Assembly: GCF_019797765.1 (NCBI RefSeq)
Contig: NZ_CP081862.1
Coordinates: forward strand, 2,666,001 to 2,730,000
DNA: 64,000 bases
DNA from: Cellulomonas sp. C5510
GTDB taxonomy: Bacteria > Actinomycetota > Actinomycetes > Actinomycetales > Cellulomonadaceae
Direction of reading: 5' to 3'
Positions 62,601-64,000 of the stretch are shown here, one piece after another. The position numbers and the translations under genes were made by a program. Positions within the stretch are counted from its first letter, which is position 1, and each line of letters starts with the position of its first letter. The notes beneath the pieces are model-generated. The model worked only from the letters and a program-made list of their open reading frames with translations. It ran no database searches and was not told the origin of the DNA.

Positions 62601-63437
62601 ATGTGGACCGACCGCGCCGCCGTGCTGGACGACGTCTCGGCCGGCGACTGGATCCGCCCGCGGCTCGGCCGCTGGACCACCGTCACCGGGCTGCTGCCGG
62701 GCGGGTTCGAGGCGTACGCGCGGGTGCTGCACCCGGTCGTCGGGGCGCTCCCCGACGCGCCGGACGACGCGCCGTGGGCGCCGCTGCGGTGGGCCGACGT
62801 CGCCGCGGTCACCGGGCGCACCCTGCACCCGCTGGTCCAGTGGCACCGCCTCGTCGGGGGCGACGACGCGGACCCGTGGAACCCCGACGCCGCGCTCTGG
62901 CCGCACGGCCGGCCGGCGGAGGGTCACCTCGCCCTCCCCCAGCTCACCGCGCTCTGCCGCGCGCTGGCCCCGCACACCGCGACCGCCGACCGGTGCCTGA
63001 TGGCGGTGTGGGAGGGCTGGGGCGCCCTCAACGGCGGCTCCGTGCGGATGACCGTCGTCGACGGGCGCGTGGCCCGCACCGAGCCCGTGCCGCGCGCGTT
63101 CACCGACGCCGAGTGGGACGCCCCGCGGTTCCGGCTGCCCGCCCGCGACTACCTGCTGGTCGCAGGGCCGCTCGACGCCGTGGCGGACGTGGCCCGGGGG
63201 CCCGGCGACGGCGACGGCCGGTCGCCCGCGCTGATCTGGCCGCAGGACCGCGCCTGGTGCGTCGGGACGGAGGTCGACCACGACTCGACCCTCGTCGGCG
63301 GCACCCGGCAGGCGGTCGCGGCGGTGCTGGCCGAGCCGGCGCTGGAGGCGTTCGTCGTCGGGCCGGACGACCCGCTCGGGTTCGACGGGGACACCGTGAA
63401 CGAACCGTCCGACGCGCCGGGCGCCGGTCGGCCCTGA
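62601..63437 (+). CDS. Conserved hypothetical protein
   Basis: A 278-residue soluble protein starting MWTDRAAVLDDVSAGDW. Features include GGFEAYARVLHPVVG, WAPLRWADVAAVTGRTLHPLVQWH, LMAVWEGWGALNGG, a dividing RLPARDYLLVAGPL and PALIWPQDRAWCVGTEVDHDSTLVGG, and FVVGPDDPLGFDGDTVN near the end. I recognise this as a widespread actinobacterial family without known function; the late GTEVDxDSTLVGG stretch is its clearest landmark. It follows the small membrane gene by 113 bp. Confidence 0.78.
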   Translation: MWTDRAAVLDDVSAGDWIRPRLGRWTTVTGLLPGGFEAYARVLHPVVGALPDAPDDAPWAPLRWADVAAVTGRTLHPLVQWHRLVGGDDADPWNPDAALWPHGRPAEGHLALPQLTALCRALAPHTATADRCLMAVWEGWGALNGGSVRMTVVDGRVARTEPVPRAFTDAEWDAPRFRLPARDYLLVAGPLDAVADVARGPGDGDGRSPALIWPQDRAWCVGTEVDHDSTLVGGTRQAVAAVLAEPALEAFVVGPDDPLGFDGDTVNEPSDAPGAGRP

Positions 63438-63453
63438 CCGGCGCCGTGACGCG

Positions 63454-63756
63454 TCAGACGTCGAGCACCCGGAGCCGCACCCGGACCGGCCCGCCGGTGG
63501 TCAGGCCCTCCGCGTCGCGCACGGCCCGCTTCACCGGCAGCGAGTACGCCCGCTGCTTCCCGTCGGGGAAGATCGACGTCCGCCACGTGGTGCCGCCCAC
63601 CGTCACCTCGACCCGCAGCGACCCGAACCCGCGCGCGAACACCCCGGCCCGCTCGAGGATCTCGTCGGACGCCTCCTCGGGCACGCTGACGAACGTCCAC
63701 CGCTCGGTGCGGCGGGCGTCCCACTCCCACAGCGGCGCCTCGAAGTCGAAGGTCAT
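63454..63756 (-). CDS. DUF1905 domain protein
   Basis: A 100-residue beta-rich protein starting MTFDFEAPLWEWDA. The segments WTFVSVPEEASDEI, VEVTVGGTTWRTSIFPDGKQRAYSLPVKRAVRDAEGL and GPVRVRLRVLDV match the compact DUF1905 beta-barrel fold. Function unknown. It is convergent with the preceding hypothetical gene (16 bp) and downstream of a partial gene on the same strand. Confidence 0.88.
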   Translation of the reverse strand: MTFDFEAPLWEWDARRTERWTFVSVPEEASDEILERAGVFARGFGSLRVEVTVGGTTWRTSIFPDGKQRAYSLPVKRAVRDAEGLTTGGPVRVRLRVLDV

Positions 63757-63791
63757 GCCCCGATGGTGCCCGACGGCGCCGACACGCACCC

Positions 63792-64000
63792 TCAGCGGCG
63801 CCGCAGCGCCAGCCAGCCCGCCCCGGCGACGAGGAGCACGCCCACCACGACGCACGCGACCCCCGCGGCCGACGACCCCGCGCCCGGCCGGTAGACCTGC
63901 TCGCTGAGCTGCGCGTACGCGAACCAGCCGCTCGGCCGGCGGGTCAGCAGCCAGGCACCGATCCCCGCGACGACGGCACCGACGACCGCGACGACGAGGG
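63792..64000 (-). CDS. Hypothetical membrane protein (partial, 5' end outside window)
   Basis: The last 69 codons of a leftward gene cut by the window edge. Two hydrophobic helices (VVAVVGAVVAGIGAWLL and AAGVACVVVGVLLVAGAGWLAL) flank a short extracytoplasmic or cytoplasmic loop SGWFAYAQLSEQVY, and the protein ends LRRR. No motif identifies it. Confidence 0.6.
   Translation of the reverse strand, partial: LVVAVVGAVVAGIGAWLLTRRPSGWFAYAQLSEQVYRPGAGSSAAGVACVVVGVLLVAGAGWLALRRR

Overview
The window is chromosomal DNA of a very GC-rich actinobacterium (above 70 % GC by eye, many GTG starts, four-base GTGA/ATGA gene overlaps, strong AGGAGG ribosome binding sites). The mix of a GH10 xylanase, a GH35 beta-galactosidase with its sugar ABC transporter and LacI repressor, clpP pairs, DUF72 and universal stress proteins suggests a plant-polysaccharide degrader close to Cellulomonas or a related Micrococcales genus. 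The genus is an inference. No rRNA, tRNA, CRISPR array or intact transposase was seen.

Layout. 1-5.2 kb: leftward operon phoH > ybeY > CBS/CorC-like membrane protein > era, then a membrane-anchored alpha/beta hydrolase cut by the window edge. 5.2-6.7 kb: two secreted proteins (a lipoprotein and an I36-type inhibitor-like protein) in slightly less GC-rich DNA. 6.9-11 kb: acyltransferase and pyruvate phosphate dikinase (ppdK), then an 18-bp tandem repeat and two hairpins. 11.1-24.6 kb: S1C serine protease, amidohydrolase, ketopantoate-reductase-like protein, S4 RNA-binding protein, DUF72, MFS transporter and hydrolase, a TetR/hydrolase divergent pair, DNA glycosylase, luxS-mtnN, and a PAS-PAS-GGDEF diguanylate cyclase.

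24.7-34.9 kb is a carbohydrate region: a leftward ABC importer (two permeases, binding protein) with GH35 beta-galactosidase, a divergent LacI regulator with three palindromic operators between them, then a Usp protein, an M15-type peptidase and a GH10 xylanase. 34.9-38.6 kb is an accessory island: a 5'-truncated Rhs/YD-repeat gene with an intact C-terminal variable domain, followed by two paralogous small membrane-protein genes that look like tandem immunity genes.

38.8-45.5 kb holds regulatory genes: a PAS-GAF-SpoIIE phosphatase with an EamA transporter and divergent MarR gene, a ClgR/PopR-like regulator ending in Leu-Ala-Ala facing a clpP pair, and a PP2C phosphatase. 45.6-57.8 kb is a catabolic cluster: an NMT1-type ABC transporter translationally coupled to a D-aminoacylase-like and a D-threonine-aldolase-like enzyme, then an amidohydrolase and a flavoprotein reductase; divergently an adenine-deaminase-like gene and a PPC-domain gene, with a PucR regulator. 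It reads as an uptake-and-catabolism system whose substrate cannot be named from sequence. 57.9-64 kb: NYN-domain protein, VOC protein, FAD oxidoreductase, LysR regulator and small hypothetical genes.

The best candidates for undescribed biology are the orphan Rhs C-terminus with duplicated membrane immunity candidates and the PucR/D-amino-acid cluster. A family of long terminator-like hairpins sharing a CGAGAG base, and an upstream micro-ORF in the NMT1 operon leader, also deserve a look.
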